A stretch of 64,000 nucleotides of DNA, taken from assembly GCA_030447925.1 (NCBI GenBank), contig JAUJNX010000012.1, positions 47,090 to 111,089 of the forward strand. Reading direction: 5' to 3'. Within the stretch, counting starts at the first letter, position 1. Every line of letters begins with the position of its first letter. Below are positions 36,155 through 44,786 of the stretch, in pieces. The notes under the pieces are model-generated. The model did no database searches, was not told the origin of the DNA, and worked only from the letters and a program-made list of their open reading frames with translations. This DNA comes from Egibacteraceae bacterium. GTDB taxonomy: Bacteria > Actinomycetota > Nitriliruptoria > Euzebyales > Egibacteraceae. A program made the position numbers and the translations under genes.

Positions 36155-38293
36155 GTGTACCAGTACCTGTTCACCCCGCCGTTCAAGGACTCGGTGGAGG
36201 CGTTCGCGCGCCGGCCGCAGGTCAACGCGGCACTGATGGAGACCCTCACGCTGCTCGCGGCCGACCCGTTCGACAGCCCGGTGCTCCAGACGCATCGGGT
36301 GGAGCGGGCGCAGGGTGAGACGTTCACCTCGCGGGTGGGCAAGGGCGGGCACCGGCTGATCTGGCGGCGGGTGGGCAGGACCATCGTGCTGCTGCTGTTC
36401 GGCGAGCACGACCCGGTGTATCGCCGGGCGGAACGGCTCCGCCTCGAGGTCGACGTCGCCACCGACGCCGTGCGCATCGTTGACGCCGACCCGGCGACGC
36501 ACAAGGCCCTTCCGTACCGCGAGCGGCGCGCTGGCGAGGGCCGGCTGTTCATGGCCTGGAACGACGAGGAGCTGGCCGGCTTCGGGTTCGCGCCCCAGGA
36601 GGTGGCGGTCCTCCGGGCCCTCGACACCGATGACCAGCTGCTCGAGCTGGAGCCGCGCATGGCCGCACGGTCCTTCGAGCGTGCCTACAACCTGGTCGCC
36701 CACGGGTCGCCGGAGCTCCCGCTGGAGCCGGCACTCGCGGCGGACGCAGCTGCCCCGCCGCTCGACGCCGTCATGGCGCCCCCCGCCGACGACAGTGAGC
36801 GCGCGCTGGAGGAGCGCCTCCGCGGCAACGCCTCGCGCGAGGAGTTCGCCCCGGTCGCCGTCGACGCCCTCGCCGGCGTGCTCGGACGCCCGATCGAGGA
36901 CTGGATGGTCTTCCTCCACCCGGACCAGGCACGGCTCACCGAGCGCTCCTTCTCCGGCCCGGCCCGGATCCGCGGTGGCGCGGGCACCGGCAAGACGGTC
37001 GTCGCCCTGCACCGCGCCCGGCACCTCGCCCGGCGTGGGGAGGGCCGGATCCTGTTCACGACCTTCGTCAACAACCTGCCACCGGTCTTCGGGCGGCTGT
37101 TCGCCAGGCTTGCCCCTGAGGCCGCCCACCAGGTCGAGTTCGTCAACCTCCACCGCTGGGCCTTCGCCTACCTCCGCCGTAGCGGGCGCCCGCCCAAGCT
37201 GGATGCGCAGGCCATCGAGGCCGCCTACAACGCCGCGTGGGCGGCGACCGCCACGGGCGGCAACTACCTGGCCGAGCACGGCTACCCCCGGTCCTACTAC
37301 CGCGAGGAGATCGACTGGGTCGTCAAGGGCCGGGGGTTGGCGACCCTGGACGCCTACCTGGCGCTGGAGCGCACGGGTCGCGGGACGGCGCTGGGGGAGC
37401 GGCACCGGCGGGCCGTGTGGGAGCTGTACGAGGCCTACCAGCGCAATCTCCGGCACAAGGGGCTGGTGGACTTCAACGACGTCCTGCTCGAGGCTCTCCA
37501 ACGGGTGCAAGCAGAGCGGCCCGACGACTACCGGTCGGTGATCGTCGACGAGGCCCAGGACCTGACCGAGGTCGGGGTGCGCCTGCTCCATGCGTTGGTC
37601 GGCGATCGCCCCGACGGCCTGCTGTTGGTCGGTGACCTTGCCCAGAGCGTCTATCCCGGCGGGTACAACCTGCGGGACGCCGGTATCGACGTCGTCGGCC
37701 GCTCCGGGCTGCTGCGGGTGAACTACCGCAGCACCCGCAGGATCGTGGAGGCGGCGATCCAGCTGGCGGCCGCGGCGCAGGGCCCGGGGGGCGCGATGCC
37801 GGGGCCGGGGGCGACCGAGTGCCTCCGCGAGGGGGAGCGGGTGCGGGTGCATGTGTTCGACTCCGCCGACGACCATGATCAGGCGCTCGCGCTGGCGCTG
37901 GACGCGGCGGCGGGCGCACCTGGCGTGGACGCCGGCGACCTCGCCGTGCTGCTGCCCACCAACCGGCAGGTGGACGACTACCGGCGGCGGATCGCCGGTC
38001 TGGGCCTGCGCCTCCAGGAGCTGCGTGCCTACGACGGCACGCCCACCGCCGCGGTGAAGGTCGGGACCTACCAGCGGGCGAAGGGCCTGGAGTTCAAGCA
38101 GGTGTTCCTCCCGCGTCTGGAGACCAGCGCGCTGGGCGAGCACCCCCGCCACGGCGAGGACGAGGAGACCTACCGCGAGCGCGTCGCCCTGCTCCGGCGA
38201 CAGCTGTTCGTCGCCCTGACCCGCGCCCGCGACCACGCCTGGCTGGGCGCGGTAAAGACCCCGTCGTCCCTGGTCGGCGGTCTCCTCACGTAG
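36155..38293 (+). CDS. UvrD-like SF1 helicase with RelE-like N-terminal domain
   Basis: A 712-residue protein. The N-terminus (residues 1-110, with KGGHRLIWRRVGRTIVLLLF) resembles the RelE/ParE toxin fold. SF1 helicase motifs follow: GGAGTGKTVVALH (about 272), VDEAQDLTEVG (about 463), and motif VI LFVALTRARDHAW near 685. The GTG at 36155 follows AGGAG with good spacing, and the longer frame to 35597 is spurious. It is the last gene of the McrBC-like unit. A broken duplicate of its 3' part lies at 42136-42262. Confidence 0.85.
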   Translation: MYQYLFTPPFKDSVEAFARRPQVNAALMETLTLLAADPFDSPVLQTHRVERAQGETFTSRVGKGGHRLIWRRVGRTIVLLLFGEHDPVYRRAERLRLEVDVATDAVRIVDADPATHKALPYRERRAGEGRLFMAWNDEELAGFGFAPQEVAVLRALDTDDQLLELEPRMAARSFERAYNLVAHGSPELPLEPALAADAAAPPLDAVMAPPADDSERALEERLRGNASREEFAPVAVDALAGVLGRPIEDWMVFLHPDQARLTERSFSGPARIRGGAGTGKTVVALHRARHLARRGEGRILFTTFVNNLPPVFGRLFARLAPEAAHQVEFVNLHRWAFAYLRRSGRPPKLDAQAIEAAYNAAWAATATGGNYLAEHGYPRSYYREEIDWVVKGRGLATLDAYLALERTGRGTALGERHRRAVWELYEAYQRNLRHKGLVDFNDVLLEALQRVQAERPDDYRSVIVDEAQDLTEVGVRLLHALVGDRPDGLLLVGDLAQSVYPGGYNLRDAGIDVVGRSGLLRVNYRSTRRIVEAAIQLAAAAQGPGGAMPGPGATECLREGERVRVHVFDSADDHDQALALALDAAAGAPGVDAGDLAVLLPTNRQVDDYRRRIAGLGLRLQELRAYDGTPTAAVKVGTYQRAKGLEFKQVFLPRLETSALGEHPRHGEDEETYRERVALLRRQLFVALTRARDHAWLGAVKTPSSLVGGLLT

Positions 38294-38939
38294 GGGCTGG
38301 TCCGGCGTCGGCCTGGGACGGTCGGTCTCGCTGGTAGCTCCAGATCGCGTGGTCGAGTTGGGTGGGCGAGACGCCTAGCTCCCCGGCGACGTCCTGTACC
38401 AGTGATCGCGCTCGTTCCGCGGGGACATCGGGAAGGTCAAGCGCGTGTGCCACGAAGCGGCGGATCATCGTGTCGGCCTTCACCCCCGGCTCACCGAGGA
38501 GCATGCCGAGGTAGGCCCACGTCACCTCGCCCAGTCCCGTCACCGAGGTGTAGGCCCGGCGCTGGGTGTCGTTGCGGATGTCGAGGTCACCGCTGCTCAC
38601 GACGCCTGCCTCGAGCAGGCGCTCGGCCGCCAGGCTGACCGCCTCGGCCTTCGTGAGCTGCCCGTCGGGGACCCGTTGGCTGTTGCCCACCACCGCCTGC
38701 AGGGCGTCGGGGCTGGACCCATGTCGCGCAAGCTGGTCGAGGTCGTCCAGGACCGGCACCCCCCGATGCGCTCGCCACCGCTCCACGACGTGAAGGACGC
38801 CGGAGTAGTGGGCGCGGATCGAGAAGACCGCGTCCAGCAGCGCGACCTCGATCTCCCCCGGCCAGCCGCCCGGCCACTCGGCCCACTCTTGGGGCAGGAC
38901 GCGCTGCACGTGATCGAGCAACTGGGGGACGTCGTTCAT
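38286..38939 (-). CDS. HhH-type (DNA-glycosylase-like) protein
   Basis: A 217-residue protein, convergent with and overlapping the UvrD end by 8 bp. The segment TGLGEVTWAYLGMLLGEPGVK then ADTMIRRFV resembles the helix-hairpin-helix/GPD fold of base-excision glycosylases. The N-terminal 120 residues are helical. The catalytic lysine or aspartate cannot be placed with confidence. Such genes are often found at McrBC loci. The start has GGAG 7 bp upstream. Function beyond DNA binding is not assured. Confidence 0.6.
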   Translation of the reverse strand: MNDVPQLLDHVQRVLPQEWAEWPGGWPGEIEVALLDAVFSIRAHYSGVLHVVERWRAHRGVPVLDDLDQLARHGSSPDALQAVVGNSQRVPDGQLTKAEAVSLAAERLLEAGVVSSGDLDIRNDTQRRAYTSVTGLGEVTWAYLGMLLGEPGVKADTMIRRFVAHALDLPDVPAERARSLVQDVAGELGVSPTQLDHAIWSYQRDRPSQADAGPAPT

Positions 38940-39206
38940 CGTCGTCTCCGCTTCGTGAAGGGGTGGGGGTGCGCCTGATGGCGACGGCGGCGCAGATCAA
39001 CGCGATGCCGAGAGCCTCCGCGGGTTTCCGGGAGCTGGTCGAGGGCAAGGGCGCCGGTGGGTGCGGCCGTCGCGGGGGGCAGTCTGCTGAGGATGGCGAA
39101 GCGGGCGGGGGTTCCTGGGTCACTGCGTGCCGCTCGATCGTGGAGGGCACGACGATGGAGAGCAAGCCGACCGCCAGGGCGGTTCCGCCGGCCGCGACGC
39201 GGCGGC

Positions 39207-40222
39207 CTAGAGCGTGTCTGACGGATGGTGGCGGGTGAGGTCGCGGGTCCAGATGCGCATGGAGGCGACGTCGACGGTGCCTTCGAAGACGTACAGGCGT
39301 TTGTCGGTGCGCATCGCGACCGCCCGGTAGGCCTTGATCTTGTTGACGCACCGCTCGGTGCTGTTGCGCTGCTTGTAGACCTGGGCGTCAAAGACGGAGG
39401 GCGGCCGCCGGTGCTGCCGCGGCGGCGCCGGTTGGCCTGCTGGTCGGCCGGTTCGGGGATCACCGCCCGGACGCGCCGGCGGCGCAGCTGGGCGCGTAGC
39501 GCCCGGTTGGAGTAGGCCTTGTCGCCCAGCAGCCGGCCCGGCCGGGTCCGCGGGCGGCCCCGCCCTGGCCGGCGGACCTTGAGCCGGTCCAGCAGCGGCC
39601 CGGCGGCCAGCGCGTCGCCGCGCTGGCCGGCGGTGGTGACCCTGGCCAGCGGCCTGGCGCGGGCGTCGGCCAGCAGATGGATCTTGGTGCTCAGCCCGCC
39701 GCGGGACCGCCCGATCCCCTCCCGATCCGCCCGCCGCCGCGACCGGCGGTCACCAACGTCACCGTCAGTGCGGTCAGGCGGCGGATCGTTGTGATTCGGT
39801 AGCGCCCCCTGTGGGACCGGAGGGTCCCGCCACACCCTCCAGCACGCCGACCAGCCGGGCGGCGGGCACGGCGGGCGGGGCGTGGCGGGCGCCGGCGGCG
39901 TGCTGATGCGCCCGCACCACCGTCGAGTCGATCCCCACCGTCCACTCGCCCTCCCCGGCGTCACAGCCGACCCGCAGCCCGTCCAGCACCCGCTCCCACG
40001 TCCCGTCGCCAGACCAGCGGCGATGCCGCTCATACACCGTCTGCCACGGCCCATACCCAGGCGGCAAGTCCCGCCACGGACACCCCGTCCGGGCCCGCCA
40101 CACCACCCCGTTGACCACCTGCCGGTGATCCCGCCACCGGCCCCCCGCCGCGGCGTGGCATCCGGCAGCAACGGCTCGATCACCGCCCACTCCGCATCCG
40201 AAAGATCATGACGACTCTGCAT
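39207..40222 (-). pseudogene. IS5-family DDE transposase, frameshifted
   Basis: The start MQSRHDLSDAEWAVIEPLL is in one frame, RDHRQVVNGVVWRARTGCPW to GIDSTVVRAHQHAAG (first D) in a second, GGLSTKIHLL and LLGDKAYSNRALR (second D) back in the first, and YKQRNSTERCVNKIKAYR (E) in a third. The middle change may be the programmed shift used by IS427-group elements. The early one at a G/C run near 40146 and the late one near 39400 are not expected, so the gene looks inactive. The stop codon lies in the CTAG target duplication. Confidence 0.7.
39211..39235 (+). repeat. IS left terminal inverted repeat
   Basis: Begins AGCGTGTCTGACG and matches the reverse complement of the right end at 12 consecutive bases before diverging. 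The CTAG just outside is the target-site duplication. Confidence 0.75.
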
Positions 40223-40256
40223 GCCGCCGGTCTACCGGCCCCCACCCCCAAACCCG

Positions 40257-40281
40257 CGCAACCACCTTCGTCAGACACGCC
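40257..40281 (-). repeat. IS right terminal inverted repeat
   Basis: Read inward it begins GGCGTGTCTGACG. It is followed outward by the second CTAG copy at 40282-40285. Confidence 0.75.
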
Positions 40282-40374
40282 CTAGGAGGATGTAGGCCGC
40301 CCAGGTGCCGGCCGCGACCAGTGCGGTGAGCACGCCCGGCAGGCTGCCGCCGGCCCGCCGTTGGGCGTGCGGCG

Positions 40375-40761
40375 TCAGGGCCAGCGGCGCTGGATGCCGC
40401 GCGGCAGCACCGAGTAGATGAAGGGTCCCGGCAGCCGGCAGGCTGCGACGATGCGGTCGAGGTTGTCGGTGAACCGCTGGGCCTGCTCCACGCCCCGCAG
40501 GCCGCCGCTCGGCAGGGCGAAGAGCTGCACGCGCTCGGCCTCGACGACCGCGAGTTCGTGGGGTCGCCGCCGGATCCTGGCGTCCGCGGTGTGGACGGCC
40601 CAGCGGTTGCGGCCCGCATGACGGAGGAACTCGGTGTCGGCGAGCGTCTCCTCACGATCGCCGTACAGGCTCCACAGGGTGCGCACGGTGTAGCCCCGCG
40701 CCCTGATCTTCTCGGGGACGATGTGTCGTCCCAGGCTGCGGTCGATCAGGAACTCTGGCAC
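40375..40761 (-). CDS. PIN-like toxin of a type II toxin-antitoxin pair
   Basis: A 128-residue protein with the PIN-like acidic layout: FLIDRSLGRHI near the start, an (E)TLADTEF helix, and WAVHTADARI in the middle. The family is predicted to be an RNase, as in VapC and DUF5615-like toxins. The start lies 6 bp after the stop of the DUF433-type antitoxin gene, in the usual antitoxin-first order. It abuts the remnant of the exporter gene, and its end overlaps that remnant. Confidence 0.65.
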   Translation of the reverse strand: MPEFLIDRSLGRHIVPEKIRARGYTVRTLWSLYGDREETLADTEFLRHAGRNRWAVHTADARIRRRPHELAVVEAERVQLFALPSGGLRGVEQAQRFTDNLDRIVAACRLPGPFIYSVLPRGIQRRWP

Positions 40762-40767
40762 CGGCGG

Positions 40768-41505
40768 TCAGGCTGCGACCCTGACCGCGGCTCGCAGCAC
40801 GTCTTCCAGGTCGTCGGGCGGGACCTCGAAGTCGGCGGCGAGGTCGGCGATGCGGTCGCCGGCCTGCCACCGGGACACGACCGCCGCGAGGGGCGCGCCA
40901 CCGTGCACGAGCGTCGGCTGGCCACCGGCCCGGTCCGCGCGGACGCGCACCAGGTCGCGATCGTCGTAGGGCAGCGCGAGCTCCAGCGCCCACCCGTCGT
41001 CGCCGTAGGTGATGCGGCGCAGGTAGTCGCGGACGACCTCGGCGAACACCCGCTGGCCGTCCACCACGCGCGTGAGCCCGGCCAGCTCCTGCCTCGCGTC
41101 GTCGTCCACGGGGGAATCCGTCGTGAAGTCGTAGAGGATCACGGCACCGTCGGTGTAGAGGCGCCGGGATGCGAGCGCGTGGTCCACCCCAATCTGCTGC
41201 TCCAGCACTGGGATCGTCTGGCGGATGTGCTGGAGGGACACCCCGGCGCGGCGGAAGGCGGCGAGCACCATGGACTCCGCGAGCCCGACGAACGGGATCG
41301 TCGGATGGCCCCGCCGCACCGGCGGGAAAGCGGTGATGACCGCCTGGCCGTGCGCCTCGCGGCGCCGACCGGAGCGGCCGGTGTAGGGCTTGCGGTACCC
41401 CTTCGCCCAGTCGCCGAGCGTGGAGGAGGGCACCCGCACATAGCGCGCCGCCTCCGCAACGGTGTACAGCGGCACGGTGAAGCGCAGATCGTCCTCAGCG
41501 CGCAC
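40768..41505 (-). CDS. MerR-like HTH plus DUF433 antitoxin
   Basis: A 245-residue protein. An N-terminal HTH (YTVAEAARYVRVPSSTLGDW) is followed by a C-terminal DUF433 (PTLVHGGAPLAAVVSRWQAG...IADLAADFEVPPDDLEDVLRA). This is a known antitoxin architecture that binds its own promoter and the partner toxin. GTG 41505 was chosen because GGGAGGTGA sits 8 bp upstream. The frame opens further to 42048 through unlikely sequence. The next gene downstream is the PIN-like toxin. Confidence 0.75.
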   Translation of the reverse strand: MRAEDDLRFTVPLYTVAEAARYVRVPSSTLGDWAKGYRKPYTGRSGRRREAHGQAVITAFPPVRRGHPTIPFVGLAESMVLAAFRRAGVSLQHIRQTIPVLEQQIGVDHALASRRLYTDGAVILYDFTTDSPVDDDARQELAGLTRVVDGQRVFAEVVRDYLRRITYGDDGWALELALPYDDRDLVRVRADRAGGQPTLVHGGAPLAAVVSRWQAGDRIADLAADFEVPPDDLEDVLRAAVRVAA

Positions 41506-41850
41506 AGCGCCCGTCACCTCCCGGACCAGGTCAGGCGAGCCATCAGCATAGAAGCGGATTGCGACAGCAACGGCCAAGCGTGCGCCGGAACACGGAGCCG
41601 TGCGGGAGCGGACAGCTTCCCACCGTCGGCGACACCCGATCCCGGTGGTCACGGCGGTCGGGGTCGCGGGGCGGGGAGCGTCCCGACAACCAACCCGATG
41701 ATCGCCGGCGGGCCGATGACAAGCGGGCCGCTGATGTGCTGCGCCGGCTGCCGACGATGACCCGGACGGGGACCCCGGGCTCGCGGCGCGTCCGAGAGCG
41801 GGGAGCCAGGAGGGACTGGCGGTCCCGAGCACCCGGATCATCGATCGACC
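41506..41850. other. Stretch without recognisable gene
   Basis: Only random-looking frames and the promoter region of the antitoxin gene are seen between the DUF433 gene and the toxin remnant. The remnant's frame is open from 41761 but has no start codon. Confidence 0.5.
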
Positions 41851-42102
41851 AGTGACCTGGACGGGCGGGACGGTCCCAGCCCCACCGCCCAGCAGATCAC
41901 CGACCATGCGTACAGCAAGCACGTGGAGCGCGGCGGTGAGTACCCCTGGATCCAGAGCCACGAGCAGTTCGCCCAGCTTGTCGATCGCGTCCTCGATGAT
42001 CCGACCGATCGCAAGCCGTTGCCGGCTGACCGGACGGCGTACTGGCACGAGGACTCCGGAACGATCGTCATCGTGAACGCTGCCCGGCCCGACCGCAGCT
42101 GA
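41851..42102 (+). pseudogene. Headless polymorphic-toxin domain remnant
   Basis: An 83-codon frame with no usable start codon reads ...TAQQITDHAYSKHVERGGEY, then PWIQSHEQFAQLVDRVLDD and RTAYWHEDSGTIVIVNAARP before a stop. The H-(A/F)-x-K-H-V, EF/EYP, AxL(V/I)-R-V and RTAYW-GT(I/V)VI core is one I know from C-terminal toxin domains of polymorphic toxins. Those normally continue with a TAFRP...YF ending that is lost here. It is a different family from the toxin at 12579, so it is a separate remnant. Confidence 0.55.
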
Positions 42103-42135
42103 ACCGGCTGAGATGGCGACGCCGACCTCAGCGGT

Positions 42136-42262
42136 GAAGTTCCGGCCAGGTGTTCCCGCCCCGCCTGGAGTCGAGCACGCTCGGGGAGCAAGCCGCTACG
42201 CGACGATGACGAGACCTACCGCGAACGGATCGCTCAGCTCCGCCGCCAGCACCTACCAGGTC
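42136..42262 (+). pseudogene. Broken duplicate of the UvrD helicase 3' region
   Basis: After realigning across frameshifts, the bases match 38085-38205 of the intact helicase gene. CAGGTGTTC...CCGCxxCTGGAG corresponds to QVFLPRLE, followed by AGCxCGCTxGGxGAGCA and then GACGAGACCTACCGCGA with RERIAQLRRQ. The match starts and ends abruptly, and a few bases are missing in the middle. It is diverged, so not a recent copy, and has no start. Confidence 0.65.
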
Positions 42263-42356
42263 CCTAAGCGCGTGGCATTCCCCTGTGGCGATGGCTGGTC
42301 CCCGTGCCGCCATAGCGCGCCGGTGGAGACGGGTAGCGGTCTGCTGTTGCGGGTTC

Positions 42357-43160
42357 CTACGGGGTGGGTGTGAGGAAGCCGTGGAGCAGGGCGGTGAGGG
42401 CGGCGGGGGCGAGCTGCTGCCAGGCGGCGTGGCCGGGGGTCGTGCTGGTGGGGTGGTGGCCGGCGAGGGCGTGGACGCCGTCGGGGCCGCTGTAGAGCGT
42501 CAGGGCGCGGGCCGCGATGCTGTCGGGGCTGGTGAGGTGGGCGTGGTAGAGCAGGCTGCTCGTCTCGCAGCGGGCCGCGATCTCATCTGGATGGAGGTCC
42601 AGGCCGGCGGTGGTCGGGGCGATCTGGGGTGCGGTGGTGGTGGCGGCCCGGGCGCCGGGGTCGACCTGTGCGGCGAGGGTCCGGGCCGCCAGCTCCGCGG
42701 ACCGCAGGATGAAGTCGTGGAGCCCGTCGTCCCCGGCGTGCTCGACCAGGAACAGGTCCGGACCGGCGTCGTAGACCGCGGACAGCGCGGTTCCCCCGCC
42801 GCGGACATCGGTGCGGACGATCGCCACCGAGGACGCCGCGTTGCGGATCGCGGCGATGACCGCGGGTGCGCCATGGACGACCGCGGGCCGGGCGGTCCAG
42901 TCGAGCTCGCCACGGGCGGCCATGATCAGCGCCGCGGTCTCCAGCGCGACCTGTTGCTGGTCCGCGGTGAGCCGCCCCAGCCGTGGCGCGTCGAGGAACA
43001 CCCTGGGTGTCCGGTCGGGCCGGCCCAACCAGTGCAGTTCCTCGTCGGTGAGCACCGCGACGCGCACGTCCGCGCGCTGGGCGGCTTGGCCCACGATGCC
43101 GAGGTCGACCGGCCCCGGCGCGGTAAGGTCGACGAGGTCGGACAGCCGCATCGCGCTCAC
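42357..43160 (-). CDS. WXG100-cluster associated hypothetical protein
   Basis: A 267-residue soluble protein. GTG 43160 overlaps the stop of the upstream gene by GTGA, so it was preferred over ATG 43151 or the longer frame to 43427. A long alpha/beta domain (VDLGIVGQAAQRADVRVAVL, ALETAALIMAARGELDW) makes up most of it. The length and position are like ESX-associated accessory proteins, but no family is recognised. It is the last of three overlapping minus-strand genes. Confidence 0.6.
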   Translation of the reverse strand: MSAMRLSDLVDLTAPGPVDLGIVGQAAQRADVRVAVLTDEELHWLGRPDRTPRVFLDAPRLGRLTADQQQVALETAALIMAARGELDWTARPAVVHGAPAVIAAIRNAASSVAIVRTDVRGGGTALSAVYDAGPDLFLVEHAGDDGLHDFILRSAELAARTLAAQVDPGARAATTTAPQIAPTTAGLDLHPDEIAARCETSSLLYHAHLTSPDSIAARALTLYSGPDGVHALAGHHPTSTTPGHAAWQQLAPAALTALLHGFLTPTP

Positions 43161-43714
43161 CGGTGGCGGACGGCATCGAGCGCGGCGACGACGGCGTCGG
43201 CGTCGCGGGTCGACAGCAGCCAGCCGACCGGCTCCTTGCCGGGGCGGCGCTGCTCCACGAATACGGCCGGTCCCTCGTAGCCGCGGGCGGCGTAGGTGGA
43301 TCGGCCGAACTGGATTCGCAGGCCGCGGTAGCGATGCCGCCGGGTCGCCCGCATGGCCTGGTCCTCCGGCACCACCTCGATCTCGCCGATCTGATCGGCT
43401 GGGAGGTGGAAGTAGCGCGCCCACCACAGCGTCAAGCCCGTCTGATCGATGCGGATGTGGCGGAACTCGCTGGTGAGCGGGCTCACAAAGAGCAGGAGCA
43501 TCAGAATCAGCAGACCGACCACGGCGAGAGCCACGCGGCGGAAGTCCTCAGGATCCTCGGGCGTGAGGAACGCGAGATAGATGACGCCGGGGCCCACCGC
43601 GGCTATGAGCACCCAGATGCCGGCGCCCGTCAACCAACGTGGCTCCAGGTACACGCCATCGGTCATCGTTCCTAGGCTGTTCTGCGGCTGGCTTGCCGGT
43701 GGGCGGGAGCTCAT
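43157..43714 (-). CDS. Membrane protein with PH-like domain
   Basis: A 185-residue protein (or about 169 from ATG 43666). Two adjacent membrane helices (WVLIAAVGPGVIYLAFL and VALAVVGLLILMLLLFVSPL) precede a cytosolic beta-rich domain (IRIDQTGLTLWWARYFHLPA, IGEIEVVPE) of the bacterial PH/DUF3093 type. The start ATG overlaps the stop of the gene before it, and its stop overlaps the next gene. Function unknown. Confidence 0.65.
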   Translation of the reverse strand: MSSRPPASQPQNSLGTMTDGVYLEPRWLTGAGIWVLIAAVGPGVIYLAFLTPEDPEDFRRVALAVVGLLILMLLLFVSPLTSEFRHIRIDQTGLTLWWARYFHLPADQIGEIEVVPEDQAMRATRRHRYRGLRIQFGRSTYAARGYEGPAVFVEQRRPGKEPVGWLLSTRDADAVVAALDAVRHR

Positions 43715-44721
43715 CGATTGTCTCCTGGATCGGATGAGGAACTGTCCAGGGCCGACACGACCGCGGCGTCGATCTGTGCGCTGTTGGCCTCATAGATCAG
43801 CGAGCCGACCACCAGGACCGCTCCCAGCGTCATCGTGATGGGACCACCGAGGGTGAGGAGGAGGATGCCGCCGCCCGTCAGCGCGGCCGCGTTGGCGACC
43901 ACGCCACCGACGTCCTCGTTCTTGGCATCGAGGACCAGGTCCACGCCGGAGGCGGCCAGCCCTGCGACGCCCAGGCCCGTGATGGCCTTGGTGCCCACGC
44001 GGGCGGCGCCGGCCAGCTGTGGGGGCAGGCGGGCGCCGAGGGAGGGGAGGAAGGGGTCGTTGGCGCGCAGGACGTCGGCGGCGTCGTCGGCGGCGTTGGC
44101 GGCCTGGACGACGACGCGGCTGGTGGAGGGGTAGCGGGCGCGCAGGTCGGCCAGGCGGTCCGACTCCGACAGCGCGAGCCAGGTGTTGCCGCCGACCCGG
44201 CCGAACTGGGCGAGCGAGCCGCGCCAGCCGTCGTCGCGGTTGAGGCGCTCGAACACGCGGTGGGCCTGGCGGGCCAGCCCGAGCGGCAGGCGTTCGGCGA
44301 GGCTGTCGACGGTGCCGTTGTAGTGGCGGAACGACGCGGCCAGCTCGTCTGCCTCGGCGTCGGTCGCGCCGGCCTCGACGAGGTGGGCGAGGATCAGACG
44401 GTTGATCGGGTGACCGTCCTCGGCGTGCAGGGTCTGGCCCGGCGCCTGCGCGTCGGCGTCGTAGGACCGGTCGACCTGGCGGAGGGCGGCGGCGAAGGCG
44501 GCGGGGACGCGGTCGAGCACGTCGAGCTGCTCGACGGTGTCCTGCGCCTCGCCCGACAGGTCGGTGACGGTCGCGCCGAGGTCGTCGGGGGCGGCGTTGA
44601 ACGCCGCGACCGCGTCCCGGTAGTCGGCGAGCGCGTCACGGACGTGGTCCAGCGTCGGGACCGTCCGAGCGGTGTAGGCGTCGAGCAGGTCCGGCGCGCC
44701 GCTGACCAGTCCCATGTCCAC
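43711..44721 (-). CDS. WXG100-like helical protein with hydrophobic C-terminus
   Basis: A 336-residue protein. The N-terminal 100 residues are helical like WXG100/LXG proteins (TLDHVRDALADYRDAVAAFN). The middle has an SxxNGTVDSLAERL helix region. The C-terminal third is glycine- and alanine-rich, with two probable membrane-spanning stretches (GVAGLAASGVDLVLD and LTLGGPITMTLGAVLVVGSL). It is divergent from the small WXG100-like gene at 44787 across a 65-bp gap and could be a secretion substrate or a membrane component of that system. No toxin domain is visible. Confidence 0.6.
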   Translation of the reverse strand: MDMGLVSGAPDLLDAYTARTVPTLDHVRDALADYRDAVAAFNAAPDDLGATVTDLSGEAQDTVEQLDVLDRVPAAFAAALRQVDRSYDADAQAPGQTLHAEDGHPINRLILAHLVEAGATDAEADELAASFRHYNGTVDSLAERLPLGLARQAHRVFERLNRDDGWRGSLAQFGRVGGNTWLALSESDRLADLRARYPSTSRVVVQAANAADDAADVLRANDPFLPSLGARLPPQLAGAARVGTKAITGLGVAGLAASGVDLVLDAKNEDVGGVVANAAALTGGGILLLTLGGPITMTLGAVLVVGSLIYEANSAQIDAAVVSALDSSSSDPGDNR

Positions 44722-44786
44722 TCCCCCGCTCGCTCGCGGCGTAGGATACCGGATAGCACGGAAGTCATCGAGAGGGGGCTGTGGTG

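Larger units (their letters stand above)
39211..40281 (-). mobile_element. IS5-family (IS427-like) insertion sequence
   Basis: A 1071-bp element bounded by imperfect inverted repeats sharing GCGTGTCTGACG, and flanked by the 4-bp direct repeat CTAG (39207-39210 and 40282-40285). It carries a single DDE transposase gene, here with frameshifts. It is inserted in an EamA-family gene remnant next to the defence island. Confidence 0.85.
38964..40384 (-). pseudogene. Decayed EamA/RhtA-type exporter split by the IS element
   Basis: The right flank of the IS (40282-40384) reads LPGVLTALVAAGTWAAYILL on the minus strand. With the IS and one CTAG removed, the frame continues into the left flank as GRRVAAGGTALAVGLLSIVVPSTIERHAV, as in RhtA/EamA exporters (TWAAYILL, (A/V)GLLSSVxPYxxE). 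About 50 usual residues between GRRVAAGG and TALAVGLL are missing. Later family pieces (ARFAILS, PAEALGIALICAAVAIRR) appear in different frames. It was therefore dead or dying before or after the insertion, with a deletion and frameshifts. Confidence 0.75.

Noticed and set aside
39211..40281. Intact transposase with only a programmed frameshift
   Set aside because: At least two further frame changes besides the usual one make a functional enzyme unlikely, unless sequencing errors are the cause.
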